From the NCBI RefSeq assembly GCF_017313265.1, contig NZ_JAFLQZ010000014.1, forward strand, positions 62,001-126,000: DNA of 64,000 nt, written 5' to 3'. Of this stretch, positions 42,349-51,073 are shown in pieces; the stretch's first letter is position 1, and the number at the start of each line of letters is the position of its first letter. Source of the stretch: Hymenobacter telluris. Lineage in GTDB: Bacteria > Bacteroidota > Bacteroidia > Cytophagales > Hymenobacteraceae. The notes under the pieces were generated by a model. That model made no database searches and was not told the origin of the DNA. It saw only the letters and a program-made list of their open reading frames with translations. The position numbers and the translations under genes are program-made.

Positions 42349-43386
42349 ATGCCCGCTTCCACCAAAGGCCGCATCGGCGTCCTGCTCGTCAACCTCGGCA
42401 CGCCCGACTCGCCGCAAACCAGCGACGTGCGCCGTTACCTCAACGAATTTCTGACCGATGCCCGCGTAATTGATATGCCGGCCGCGGTGCGCTACCCGCT
42501 GTTTCAGGGGTTGATTGTGCCCCTACGTGCGCCTAAGTCGGCCAAAATCTATCAGCAGCTCTGGACCGAACGGGGCTCTCCCTTGCTCTACCACGGCCTC
42601 GATTTGCAGAAACTGGTGCAGGAGCAGCTCGGTAGCGACTACCTAGTGGCGTTTGGCATGCGCTACCAGAATCCTAGCATTGAGAAGGCCTTGAACGAAC
42701 TGCGCGCCGCGGCCGTGGAGCGGATTATTGTACTGCCGCTGTTTCCGCAGTACGCGGCGGCCAGCACGGGCTCGGTACAGGAAAAGGTGATGGAAATTGT
42801 AAGCAAGTGGTGGGTGGTGCCCAGCATTTCGTTTATCAGCACGTTCACCAACGACCCTGGCTTTATTGCCACTATTGTGGAGCTGGGCAAAGTGGAAATG
42901 GCCAAGCACACCTACGACCATGTGGTGTTCAGCTACCACGGTATTCCGGAGCGGCACGTGCTGAAGGGGAGCCACAACGGCTACTGCAAGCTGGGCAACT
43001 GCTGCAACAGCTACAATAAGAACAACCGCTACTGCTACCGGGCGCAATGCTTTGAAACCTCCCGGCTGGTAGCCGCCGGCCTCGGCCTCAGCCCTGATCA
43101 GTACACGGTAGCGTTTCAGAGCCGCCTGCAAAGCCGCCTCCGCGACCCGTGGCTACAGCCTTACACCGACGAAATTCTGAAACCGATGCCAGCCAAAGGC
43201 ATCAAAAATGTGCTGGCTTTCAGCCCCGCTTTCGTGGCCGACTGCCTAGAAACCACCATTGAGGTAGGCGAGGAGTTCAAGGAACTATTCGAGGAAGCCG
43301 GCGGAGCACATTGGCAGCTGGTACCGTCGTTGAACTCGCACCCCACCTGGGTGAAAGCCGTGGTGGACATGATTCACCGGAACTGA
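42349..43386 (+). CDS. hemH: ferrochelatase HemH
   Basis: Inserts Fe2+ into porphyrin, the final heme step. The 345-aa protein has the N-terminal LVNLGTPDSPQTSDVRRYL, the catalytic His in FSYHGIPERH, and the C-terminal acidic metal path SPAFVADCLETTIEVGEEFKELFEEAGG. A Cys-rich stretch (CKLGNCCNSYNKNNRYCY) follows the active-site loop. Convergent with the PRC-barrel gene across a 34-bp perfect hairpin. Confidence 0.95.
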   Translation: MPASTKGRIGVLLVNLGTPDSPQTSDVRRYLNEFLTDARVIDMPAAVRYPLFQGLIVPLRAPKSAKIYQQLWTERGSPLLYHGLDLQKLVQEQLGSDYLVAFGMRYQNPSIEKALNELRAAAVERIIVLPLFPQYAAASTGSVQEKVMEIVSKWWVVPSISFISTFTNDPGFIATIVELGKVEMAKHTYDHVVFSYHGIPERHVLKGSHNGYCKLGNCCNSYNKNNRYCYRAQCFETSRLVAAGLGLSPDQYTVAFQSRLQSRLRDPWLQPYTDEILKPMPAKGIKNVLAFSPAFVADCLETTIEVGEEFKELFEEAGGAHWQLVPSLNSHPTWVKAVVDMIHRN

Positions 43387-43392
43387 GGCGGG

Positions 43393-43483
43393 TTGGTGAG
43401 ATAGTGAAATGGTGAGTTTGACGTTCCACTGACGCCGTTCGCGCAGCCAGAACGTCAAACTCACCATTTCACTATCTCACCAA
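43393..43483. repeat. octad-word perfect inverted repeat between hemH and the PRC-barrel gene
   Basis: Perfect 34-nt arms (43393-43426, 43450-43483) with a 23-nt loop. Arms read as 8-nt words: TTGGTGAG, ATAGTGAA, ATGGTGAG, TTTGACG. It lies between convergent genes and probably ends both transcripts. Confidence 0.9.
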
Positions 43484-43491
43484 CTCACCAA

Positions 43492-44010
43492 TTACTCCTG
43501 CCGGTCGCGGCGGCGGAAGCTGCCGGGAAGCTGAGCGGGGCGGCGGTTTTGGTAGAAGTTGTCTTCACTAAAGGGCGACTGCTCGTAAAAGCTACCGGTA
43601 CCGTGCTCGGGCAGCGGTAGTTTCAGGGCGCGCAACATGGCTTCCTCGTACTCGCGGGTAATCTGAAACTCGGCGTAAGGTGGGTAATCCAGCACCGAAT
43701 CCAGCGTGAGCGACGGCACGAATACATTGTCGCCTTCTTCATCGAGAGCAGCCACGCCTACCGGAATCAGGATGTGCCGCTCGTGCTTGTCGATGTTGAG
43801 GCTGGCATCTAGCTCTACATCAAGGTAGCGGACTTTCAGGGCTTCTTCTTCTACAATAAGCTCGGTTACGTCGCCGAATTTCTTGCCGTCGCCGCCCCGG
43901 ACCGACCAGCCGCGCACATCGGGGTTGCCGTCGGCTACTTCAAACTCGGTTAAGTCGCGGAGGCGACGCAGGTGCATGCCTTGGGCGGAAGGAATAGGAG
44001 TTGGTTCCAC
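43492..44010 (-). CDS. PRC-barrel domain protein
   Basis: A 172-aa soluble protein with a PRC-barrel (RimM/photosynthetic reaction centre H-type fold): DVRGWSVRGGDGKKFGDVTELIVEEEALKVRYLDVEL, broken into the GDVTEL and RYLDVEL strands, followed by HERHILIPVGVAAL. The C-terminus is charged (RRRDRQE). PRC-barrel proteins like this often relate to stress tolerance or membrane adaptation; function unknown. An internal ATG (MHLRRLRDLTEFEV) at 43977 is an alternative start. Confidence 0.85.
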   Translation of the reverse strand: MEPTPIPSAQGMHLRRLRDLTEFEVADGNPDVRGWSVRGGDGKKFGDVTELIVEEEALKVRYLDVELDASLNIDKHERHILIPVGVAALDEEGDNVFVPSLTLDSVLDYPPYAEFQITREYEEAMLRALKLPLPEHGTGSFYEQSPFSEDNFYQNRRPAQLPGSFRRRDRQE

Positions 44011-44043
44011 AGAGGTGATGATGAGAGGCGGAAAATCGAAATA

Positions 44044-44688
44044 CTAAGTACCTGGCTCGTTCAGGACCCGCACCACTTCGGTGGCGCGCGTGAAAAAGTC
44101 GCGCAGTTGCTGCTGGTCGTCGGGGGTAGTGCTGCGGCCCGAGAGTTGGCCGGCACGGGTAATCAGGTCGGCTACGGTGGGCTCCAGGGTTGGGTAGGCT
44201 TTCTGCTGCATGGCCTGCATGAGCCCGGTAGCCGCCACGAAACCAGGGCGCAGGCTGGCCGTCGAATCGTCGAGGCGGGCGGTGGCGCTGGTGAGTACGT
44301 CGCGCTTTTCGTTTACGGCAGGGTCGCGCAGGTCGGCACGGTCGGCTAGGTCTACTAGTACGGCACTGAGTACGCGCAGTCCGTTGCGGGCATAATTAGG
44401 GCTGGCTGGGTCGCGCTGGGCGGCGGCGGCCAGGGCTTCGGGTGTGGGCAGGGGCTCGGCGGTGGCCATGTCGCCTACGGCATTCTGTTCGGTGGGGCGT
44501 GGCGTGGCACCAGAGTCTGCGTTGGCTGGTGCTAGTTCTGTAGGGCTGCTGGCTTCAGCGGCAGCTTGCTGGTTGCTATCCTCGCGCAGCAAGTACCAGG
44601 CAAGGGCGCCCAGCGCCAGCACTACTAGTAAAATCAGTAGCCAGGGGCTCGGTGACGACTTTTTGCGTTGAATATTAATATCGGCCAT
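44044..44688 (-). CDS. single-pass membrane protein, unknown
   Basis: A 214-aa protein with one membrane helix (PWLLILLVVLALGALAWYLL) after a short basic N-terminus (MADINIQRKKSS), a long Ala/Pro/Ser linker and a helical C-terminal domain (LRVLSAVLVDLADRADL, and on). No family recognised. It lies 33 nt upstream of the PRC-barrel gene on the same strand, suggesting co-transcription and perhaps a shared envelope-stress function. Confidence 0.7.
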   Translation of the reverse strand: MADINIQRKKSSPSPWLLILLVVLALGALAWYLLREDSNQQAAAEASSPTELAPANADSGATPRPTEQNAVGDMATAEPLPTPEALAAAAQRDPASPNYARNGLRVLSAVLVDLADRADLRDPAVNEKRDVLTSATARLDDSTASLRPGFVAATGLMQAMQQKAYPTLEPTVADLITRAGQLSGRSTTPDDQQQLRDFFTRATEVVRVLNEPGT

Positions 44689-44806
44689 ATGAGGCATACG
44701 GGTTAGGTGGCTGCCCCTGTTGGCAGCCCGCGCAGTGCCCTCATACGCATTCCGGAGAAGTTGGTATGTTTACTTCCATCCCTTTAATGCTAACTACCGC
44801 CGGTTT

Positions 44807-45799
44807 ATGTGTTCCGACCAATTACTGGACGAGTTGCAAGCACAAGGCCTCGTGACACCGCCGCAGACTGAGGCCATCCGCCACGACGAGCACACCCGGC
44901 CCTTTTCCATCCACTATGAAGTTCGGACGCTGCTGTACCTGGGCATCACGCTCTTAGCCGGCGGGCTGGGCGCCTTGATTTACCAGCACATCGATGAAAT
45001 CGGGCACGGCGTGCTTATTACCGTTATGGCCCTACTAATGGCGGCCTGTTTCGGCTACGCGGCGCGGCACCGGGTACCGTTCAGCTGGGGCAAAGCACCC
45101 CGCGCCGGCTTCCTGCCTGATTACGTGTTGCTACTGGGCTGCTTGCTGTTTCTGAGTCTGGAAGGCTACGTGCAGTACCAATACGGTGTCTTCGGGAGCC
45201 GCTACGGCTTGGCGGTGTTCCTGCCGGCCGCGCTGTTTTTCTGGCTGGCCTACCTCTTCGACCACCGCGGAGTGCTGTCGATGGCTGTTACGGCGCTGGC
45301 TTCGTGGGTGGGCGTATCAGTAGCGCCGCTTTCCGCCTTCACCGACAACAACTTCCGCAGTTTGAGCGGCTCAGCCATTGCGCTGGGGTTGGTGCTGGTG
45401 GCAGTGGGGTTGGTAGCGGAATTTCAGAATTGGAAGCGGCATTTCAGCTTCACGTATATTTCGTTGGGTGCCAACCTGACGTTGCTGGCGGCCACGGCCG
45501 CGTTGTTGAACTTCTATCCCAACACCTGGCCTTCTGCTTTCGAGGCGGGCGTCTTGATTTTAGTGCTGAGTGGGTATTTGGTGTGGTATGCCCGCCGGAC
45601 GCACTCCTACCTGTTTCTGCTGATGGGCGTGGTGTACGGCTATATCGTGCTTACCTATCTGTTTTTGCAGCTCGTTGATGCTTCCACTTTCGAAGCCACC
45701 GCCTTTTTGGTTATGCTCTACTTTTCCTTATCAGCCTTGGGCGTGGTGCTGCTTTTCGTCAATATCAAGAAGATTTTAGGTTTGTATCATGCCCGTTAA
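44807..45799 (+). CDS. DUF2157-type multi-pass membrane protein
   Basis: A 330-aa integral membrane protein with about nine or ten hydrophobic helices and an N-terminal cytoplasmic region (MCSDQLLDELQAQGLVTPPQ). The DUF2157 start pattern, helix near TLLYLGITLLAGGLGALIY, is visible. The ATG at 44807 is chosen; a start at 44720 would add an unrelated stretch. The last 11 nt overlap the next membrane-protein gene, so the pair is translationally coupled. Function unknown. Confidence 0.8.
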   Translation: MCSDQLLDELQAQGLVTPPQTEAIRHDEHTRPFSIHYEVRTLLYLGITLLAGGLGALIYQHIDEIGHGVLITVMALLMAACFGYAARHRVPFSWGKAPRAGFLPDYVLLLGCLLFLSLEGYVQYQYGVFGSRYGLAVFLPAALFFWLAYLFDHRGVLSMAVTALASWVGVSVAPLSAFTDNNFRSLSGSAIALGLVLVAVGLVAEFQNWKRHFSFTYISLGANLTLLAATAALLNFYPNTWPSAFEAGVLILVLSGYLVWYARRTHSYLFLLMGVVYGYIVLTYLFLQLVDASTFEATAFLVMLYFSLSALGVVLLFVNIKKILGLYHAR

Positions 45800-47012
45800 A
45801 GCCTACAATCCGCGCTGGGCACACCACCAAGCCATGTGGGCAGCAGCCAATAGCTGGCAGAAGCGGAGGTTACTCACGGAACCGCAGCTAGCTGCCGTGC
45901 GGGCTGCCTATCCCCTCGATTATTACCGGCCCAATATTTTTCTGCGGGTTACGCTTTTCCTGTTCACCGGCATTGGTACGCTGGCAGGTTCCGGCTTCCT
46001 TGGCTTGTTCCTGTACGAAGGATTATTTCATAACAGCAGCAGTCAGGAAGAACTTCTTCTTGTTGCCACGGCTGCTTTAAGTGCAGCAGGTTGCCTGTTT
46101 ATTTTAGAAGCCTCTATCCGCAGTTCCCGGCTCTACCACTCCGGCGTTGATAACGCTTTGCTCTACGCTACGTTGGGTTGGCTGCTGTTTCTGGCGTTGT
46201 ATGTTGCCACTAAGAATGAACCGGATATCTACTACGGAGGCTTTTTGCTCTTCAGCCCGCATATAACGGTAGCCTTACTGCTGATTTTGGCGTTGCTACT
46301 GGCCGCCACCATCCGCTACGCCGACCGAGTGGTGGCCGCAGCGGCCTACTTTACCTATCTGCTGTTTCTGGCTAATTGCTGCTTACAGCTTCCGGGCGGG
46401 CGGTTGTTGCTGCCGTTTGTGCTGATGCTGGCTTCTGGCGGCGCGTACCTGCTGGTTCGCCGCCTCACTCACCGCCCCGACTACCTCTACTATAAGCCTT
46501 GCCTGACGCTACTAAAGGCCCTGGCATTGGTTACGTTTTATCTGGGAGGCAATTATTGGGTGGTGCGGGAAGGCAACGCGTTGCTCAGTGACGCTTTGGC
46601 TTCCAGCCAAATACCATTTGCGTGGGTGTTCTACGTTTTTACGGCCACTGTTCCGGTGGTGTATGTGGTGGTAGGCCTGCGCCGCTTCGACCGAATTTGG
46701 CTATGGGTAGGACTGCTGATTGTTGGGTTTTCCTTTTTCACGCTCCGCTATTACCGCTCCCTCCTACCGCCTGAAGTAGCTGCCACGCTGGCCGGAAGTG
46801 TGCTCGTTGCGGCTATGCTGTGGGTGGCGCGCTACCTGCGCACGCCCCGGCACGGCCTCACCGCCGCCCCCGATGGCGAGGAAGACAACCAGAAATTCAA
46901 CCTCGAATCGTTGATTGTCGCGCAAACAGCCACTGTGCCGCAACCCGTAGCCCCCGGTTTCCAGTTTGGCGGCGGTAGCTCGGGCGGTGGCGGCGCCGAT
47001 GGCAGCTTCTAG
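45789..47012 (+). CDS. multi-pass membrane protein with Gly-rich tail
   Basis: A 407-aa protein with about nine to ten membrane helices and a Gly/Ser-rich C-terminal tail (FQFGGGSSGGGGADGSF), as in some membrane proteins that end in a GGGSSGGGG tail. The start overlaps the preceding gene by 11 nt (ATGCCCGTTAA). No family recognised with certainty; it probably forms a membrane complex with its upstream partner. Confidence 0.78.
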   Translation: MPVKAYNPRWAHHQAMWAAANSWQKRRLLTEPQLAAVRAAYPLDYYRPNIFLRVTLFLFTGIGTLAGSGFLGLFLYEGLFHNSSSQEELLLVATAALSAAGCLFILEASIRSSRLYHSGVDNALLYATLGWLLFLALYVATKNEPDIYYGGFLLFSPHITVALLLILALLLAATIRYADRVVAAAAYFTYLLFLANCCLQLPGGRLLLPFVLMLASGGAYLLVRRLTHRPDYLYYKPCLTLLKALALVTFYLGGNYWVVREGNALLSDALASSQIPFAWVFYVFTATVPVVYVVVGLRRFDRIWLWVGLLIVGFSFFTLRYYRSLLPPEVAATLAGSVLVAAMLWVARYLRTPRHGLTAAPDGEEDNQKFNLESLIVAQTATVPQPVAPGFQFGGGSSGGGGADGSF

Positions 47013-47200
47013 TTAAGCAATCAGAAATTTCTTCAGGGTGTGCAAGTGGTATAGCCTATCACCACCAGCTAGTATGAAGCGATAAGAAGCGCAATGCCAA
47101 GCGTTTCGCAGGTCAGGCCTTTTGGTATTTCATGCAAGCCAAAAGGTGGAGGTTGCGTACAAGGTAGCTCAACCCTTGCCGGATTCTACCTCCTTGCCTG

Positions 47201-48127
47201 ATGCATAGAACCTTTTCTATTACCGTACCTCCTGCCACCACCGAACTACTTTGCCAGCAGCTTACTGCGCTGGAAACCGTTATCAGCTTAAGCGTGCAGC
47301 CGGGGGCCTCCCGCAAACCACCTGGTGATATTATCACGGTGCAGGTACTGAACCGCGGCACCGATGCTGTACTTCGTCACCTGCAAAACACCTTGCCGCC
47401 CGAGCAGATATCGGTGGCCTCTTCGGAATTGAGCAGCCTCATGTCCCCTTCCCAGGCTTCCCTGATTATGGGCGACAAAGACGAGGCTATCTGGGAGGAA
47501 ATTGAATCGGGCTTACGACACCAAGGGCGGCCAACAGCCAATTTTATGCTGCTGATGTCGTTGGGCGGCATTATAGCGGCGGTAGGCTTGGTCTCGAAGC
47601 CAGTACCGCAGGCCACAGCCTTTATTGCTTCCAGCATACTAGCCCCAGGTTTCGAGCCGCTAGCCGCCATGCCATTGGGTGTGGTGCTGCAACGGTGGCA
47701 CGTTACCTGGCGGGGGTTACGCTCTACTTTGCTGGGCTACTCGCTGTTTATTGGCGCCGCGTGCCTTACTATGCTGTTAATGGCAGCCACTGGGGCATCC
47801 TCGGCCGAAGAGCTAGCCACCAATCCAGAAGTCATAAGTATGTCGCAGCCCGATTTGAAGTCGATGCTGGTTTCGGGGTGTGGGGCAGCGGCCGGTATTA
47901 TCATTATTGCAGCCTACCGCCGCAGTGTTATTGCCGGAGCCCTGATTGCGCTGGTGACGATGCCCGCTGCTGCCCTGATTGGGTGCAGCCTAGCCTTGGG
48001 CCGCTCGCACTTAGCGCTGGAAGGGCTTGCGCGGCTCAGCCTTGATGTTGCGCTGGTGGTGGTACTGGGGCTGATTATTTTTCAAGCCAAGCAGCTGTTT
48101 CTACACCGCCGCAAACCCAGCGAGTAA
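47201..48127 (+). CDS. DUF389 family membrane protein
   Basis: A 308-aa protein with an N-terminal soluble region (about 100 residues, cysteine and beta-rich) and a membrane part of about five helices beginning at NFMLLMSLGGIIAAVGLV and including FIASSILAPGFEPLAAMPLGV, the signature of DUF389 (TIGR00341-like) proteins. The function is unknown. The upstream gap of 188 nt shows nothing clear. A terminator follows. Confidence 0.87.
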   Translation: MHRTFSITVPPATTELLCQQLTALETVISLSVQPGASRKPPGDIITVQVLNRGTDAVLRHLQNTLPPEQISVASSELSSLMSPSQASLIMGDKDEAIWEEIESGLRHQGRPTANFMLLMSLGGIIAAVGLVSKPVPQATAFIASSILAPGFEPLAAMPLGVVLQRWHVTWRGLRSTLLGYSLFIGAACLTMLLMAATGASSAEELATNPEVISMSQPDLKSMLVSGCGAAAGIIIIAAYRRSVIAGALIALVTMPAAALIGCSLALGRSHLALEGLARLSLDVALVVVLGLIIFQAKQLFLHRRKPSE

Positions 48128-48141
48128 GCAGCCAAAACAAA

Positions 48142-48183
48142 TGGGCGGTTGCAACAGCCATAAACTGCTGCTACAACCGCCCA
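48142..48183. terminator. terminator between DUF389 and cysteine desulfurase
   Basis: Stem TGGGCGGTTG/CAACCGCCCA with a 22-nt loop between convergent genes. Confidence 0.8.
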
Positions 48184-48206
48184 CTTACTGTGTGTCTGTT
48201 TCGGTT

Positions 48207-49349
48207 TTACACTGCTACTTTCCGGTACATCTTCGCAAGTTGCTCCACGGCGTAGTCCACCTCCTCGGTGGTGTTGTACTTGCTCATTGAAAAGCGGATG
48301 GCGCCTCGGTCAGGGTCGCAGCCCAGGGCAGTTAGCACGTGCGACCCCGCGTTGGCACCGCTGGTACACGCCGAGCCCCCCGACACCGATACGTGGTTGA
48401 TGTCGAGGTTAAACAGCAGCATTTCGTTTAGCTCGGAGGGCGGCAAGCTCACGTTCAGCACTGTGTACAGGCTCTGATCAGCCTGAGCCGAAGTGCCATT
48501 AAATTCCACGCCTTCAATTTGTTGTTGCAGCTTGTCAATAAACCGGTCTTTCAGCCCCTGAATGTGTTGCTGATGCTCGCTCATGCCGCGGTAGGCAATT
48601 TCCAGCGCCTTAGCCAAGCCTACAATGCCGTACACGTTTTCAGTACCAGCCCGCTGATTACGTTCCTGCGAGCCACCGTGCAGCAAAGCATCAATCATCA
48701 GCCCCGACCGACGATACAGGAAGCCCACCCCTTTCGGGCCATGAAACTTGTGCGCCGAACCCACCAAAAAGTGGTTTTTCAACTGCTGCACATCGTGCCG
48801 GTAGTGCCCCATCGTTTGCACCGTATCCGTGTGGAACACGGCGTCGTAGCGCGCACAAATCTCGCCGATGGCTGCTATATCATTCAGGTTCCCGATTTCA
48901 TTGTTGGCGTGCATCAGGCTTACGAAGGTGCGCGGGTTGGTGGCCAGCAGTACTTCTAAGTGCACTAAATCTAACCGCCCTTGCTCATCGTGGCGCAGAT
49001 AGCTCAGCTGAATATCTCCGGCTTTTTCCAGCGCCTGCAAAGTATGCAGTACCGCGTGGTGTTCTAGCGGCGACGTAATGGCGTGTTTCAGCCCCAGCGT
49101 CCGGATACTACCGAAAGCTGCGTAATTGTCGGCTTCCGTTCCTCCGGAGGTAAAGCTGATTTCGGCGGGCGCGGCGTTGATGAGGTGCGCAATGGTTTTC
49201 CGGGCGTTTTCAATAGCGGCGCGTACCTGTCGGCCGTGGCCATGAATGCTGCTGGGGTTGCCATAATGCTCCCGCATAAAGGGCAGCATAGCATCCAGCA
49301 CTTCAGGGTCCAGCGGGGTGGTGGCGGCGTTATCGAAGTACACGGTCAT
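48207..49349 (-). CDS. cysteine desulfurase (IscS/NifS family)
   Basis: PLP enzyme that takes sulfur from cysteine for Fe-S clusters and tRNA thiolation. The 380-aa protein has SFTSGGTEADN, SPLEHHAVL, the PLP lysine in GSAHKFHGPKG, GTENVYGIVGLA and the active-site Cys loop GGSACTSG. The short loop with CTSG identifies group I (NifS/IscS). The ATG at 49349 (MTVYFDNAATTPLD) is the normal start; an extension to 49439 covers a terminator. -7 TATTTTTG is on the minus strand at 49393-49386. No iscU or other isc genes are near. Confidence 0.94.
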   Translation of the reverse strand: MTVYFDNAATTPLDPEVLDAMLPFMREHYGNPSSIHGHGRQVRAAIENARKTIAHLINAAPAEISFTSGGTEADNYAAFGSIRTLGLKHAITSPLEHHAVLHTLQALEKAGDIQLSYLRHDEQGRLDLVHLEVLLATNPRTFVSLMHANNEIGNLNDIAAIGEICARYDAVFHTDTVQTMGHYRHDVQQLKNHFLVGSAHKFHGPKGVGFLYRRSGLMIDALLHGGSQERNQRAGTENVYGIVGLAKALEIAYRGMSEHQQHIQGLKDRFIDKLQQQIEGVEFNGTSAQADQSLYTVLNVSLPPSELNEMLLFNLDINHVSVSGGSACTSGANAGSHVLTALGCDPDRGAIRFSMSKYNTTEEVDYAVEQLAKMYRKVAV

Positions 49350-49394
49350 GTGGTTCAACAGCTTGAGGGTGGGTGATAGTGGCGGCAAAAATAA

Positions 49395-49421
49395 AGGATT
49401 CCGGCGGGTAGCCGGAATCCT
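49395..49421 (-). terminator. terminator after glmM
   Basis: Perfect 11-nt arms AGGATTCCGGC / GCCGGAATCCT with a 5-nt loop between glmM and the cysteine desulfurase gene. Confidence 0.8.
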
Positions 49422-49518
49422 CTTCTTCTCAGGCAGCATGGTCCGCGGCCTTCATTAACACCTATCTACGCTTCAGCTACAATTCCTGCTGGAATCCGCA
49501 GCAAAAGCCCCTTTTACC

Positions 49519-50907
49519 TTACGAATTGATAATTTCTTTTATGTCAGCAATGATTTTATTGGCTAAGTGGTCGGCCGTAGCATTCGACTCCGACTCAGCA
49601 TAGATGCGGATAATCGGCTCGGTATTCGACTTGCGCAGGTGCACCCACTCCTTGTCGAATTCGATTTTCACACCGTCGATGGTATTGACAGGCTGCTTGG
49701 CGTAGCGCTTTTCCATCATTTCCAGCACCTTGTCGGTATTGATTTCCGGTGTCAGCTCAATCTTGTTTTTCGAGATGAAATAGTTCGGATACGAAGCCCG
49801 CAACCGGGTCATGGTCAGGCCGGATTTAGCCAGATGGCTCAAAAACAGCGCAATACCCACCAACGAGTCGCGGCCGTAGTGCAGCTCTGGGTAAATGATA
49901 CCCCCATTGCCTTCCCCGCCAATTACGGCGTTGGTTTCCTTCATTTTGGTTACCACGTTCACCTCGCCTACCGCCGCCGCGGTGTAGCTGCCGCCGTGCT
50001 TCTCGGCTACGTCGCGCAGGGCGCGGGTACTGCTGAGGTTGCTTACGGTGCTGCCGCCGCCGTTCTGCTGTAGCACATAATCAGCTACGGCTACCAGCGT
50101 ATACTCCTCCCCGAACATCGAGCCGTCTTCGTTCACCAGCGCCAGCCGGTCCACATCGGGGTCCACCACAATACCCAAGTCGAAGGAGCCTTTTTCCATC
50201 GTTTTGGCAATGTCGCGCAGGTTTTCGGGCAGCGGCTCGGGGTTGTGCGCAAAGTCACCGGTAGGCTCACAGAACAGCTTTTCGATGATTTCAACGCCTA
50301 ATGCTTCAAGCAGCTGGGGCACAGCAAACCCACCCGACGAATTTACGGCGTCCACCACAATGCGGAAGTTTTTGGCTTTAATGGCTGCCGCATCCACCAA
50401 GGGCAACTGCAGAATAGCATCAATATGCTGCTGCAAAAACGTCTCGTCGATGCTGTACTGACCCAGCTTCATTACGGGCGCGAAGTTGAACGTCTCGGCA
50501 TCGCCTAGCGCTAGTACCTGCTGCCCATCGGCATCGGAAATAAACTCACCGACGCTGTTGAGCAATTTCAGGGCATTCCACTGCTTGGGATTGTGCGAAG
50601 CCGTCAGAATAATCCCGCCGCCTGCTTTTTTGGCCGGCACCGCCATTTCCACGGTCGGGGTGGTGCTTAGGCCTAAGTCGATTACGTTGATGCCCAAGCC
50701 TTGCAGCGTGGCGGCCACCAGCTTGCTCACCATTTCACCCGAAATACGAGCGTCGCGGCCAATAACAATTGTGTTGTTCTGCGTTTTATCAAGAACCCAC
50801 GTCCCGAAGGCCGCGGCGTATTTCACTATATCGAGGGGCGTTAGGCCTTCGCCAACCGCTCCGCCAATAGTACCCCGAATCCCCGAAATTGATTTTATGA
50901 GTGCCAC
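49519..50907 (-). CDS. glmM: phosphoglucosamine mutase GlmM-type
   Basis: Converts glucosamine-6-P to glucosamine-1-P for peptidoglycan and LPS precursors. The 462-aa alpha-D-phosphohexomutase has the phospho-Ser loop TASHNPKQWNALKLL, the Mg2+ loop DPDVDRLALV, the sugar-binding GGEGNGG and the C-terminal phosphate-binding RKSNTEPIIRIYAES. A -7 TACTTTTG lies on the minus strand at 50937-50930, about 23 nt before the ATG. It could be annotated as a general phosphomannomutase/phosphoglucomutase. Confidence 0.9.
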   Translation of the reverse strand: MALIKSISGIRGTIGGAVGEGLTPLDIVKYAAAFGTWVLDKTQNNTIVIGRDARISGEMVSKLVAATLQGLGINVIDLGLSTTPTVEMAVPAKKAGGGIILTASHNPKQWNALKLLNSVGEFISDADGQQVLALGDAETFNFAPVMKLGQYSIDETFLQQHIDAILQLPLVDAAAIKAKNFRIVVDAVNSSGGFAVPQLLEALGVEIIEKLFCEPTGDFAHNPEPLPENLRDIAKTMEKGSFDLGIVVDPDVDRLALVNEDGSMFGEEYTLVAVADYVLQQNGGGSTVSNLSSTRALRDVAEKHGGSYTAAAVGEVNVVTKMKETNAVIGGEGNGGIIYPELHYGRDSLVGIALFLSHLAKSGLTMTRLRASYPNYFISKNKIELTPEINTDKVLEMMEKRYAKQPVNTIDGVKIEFDKEWVHLRKSNTEPIIRIYAESESNATADHLANKIIADIKEIINS

Positions 50908-51060
50908 AGGCTAATTTTTTTTGAGTGCGCAAAAGTAGGCAAACCTCCCTGGTTTCGCTACTGCAGCGCTAGCAAAGCTGACGTTACCGGAAACTTGAAA
51001 CCCTATACGGAATGCCCTGTTTACTCGGACGCCCAAAAGGCACACTGCCCACAAGCGTTG

Positions 51061-51068
51061 TATATTTG
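51061..51068 (+). promoter_or_regulatory. -7 element of mazG, possibly leaderless
   Basis: TATATTTG fits TAnnTTTG and ends just 5 nt before the mazG ATG at 51074, so transcription would start at or about the start codon. There is no TTG at the -33 position. Confidence 0.5.
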
Positions 51069-51073
51069 GTGTA

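Noticed and set aside
2470..43483. Interpreting the long inverted repeats as insertion-sequence ends or a CRISPR-like array
   Set aside because: No transposase lies between or beside any pair, there are no target duplications seen, and the repeats do not form spaced direct-repeat arrays.
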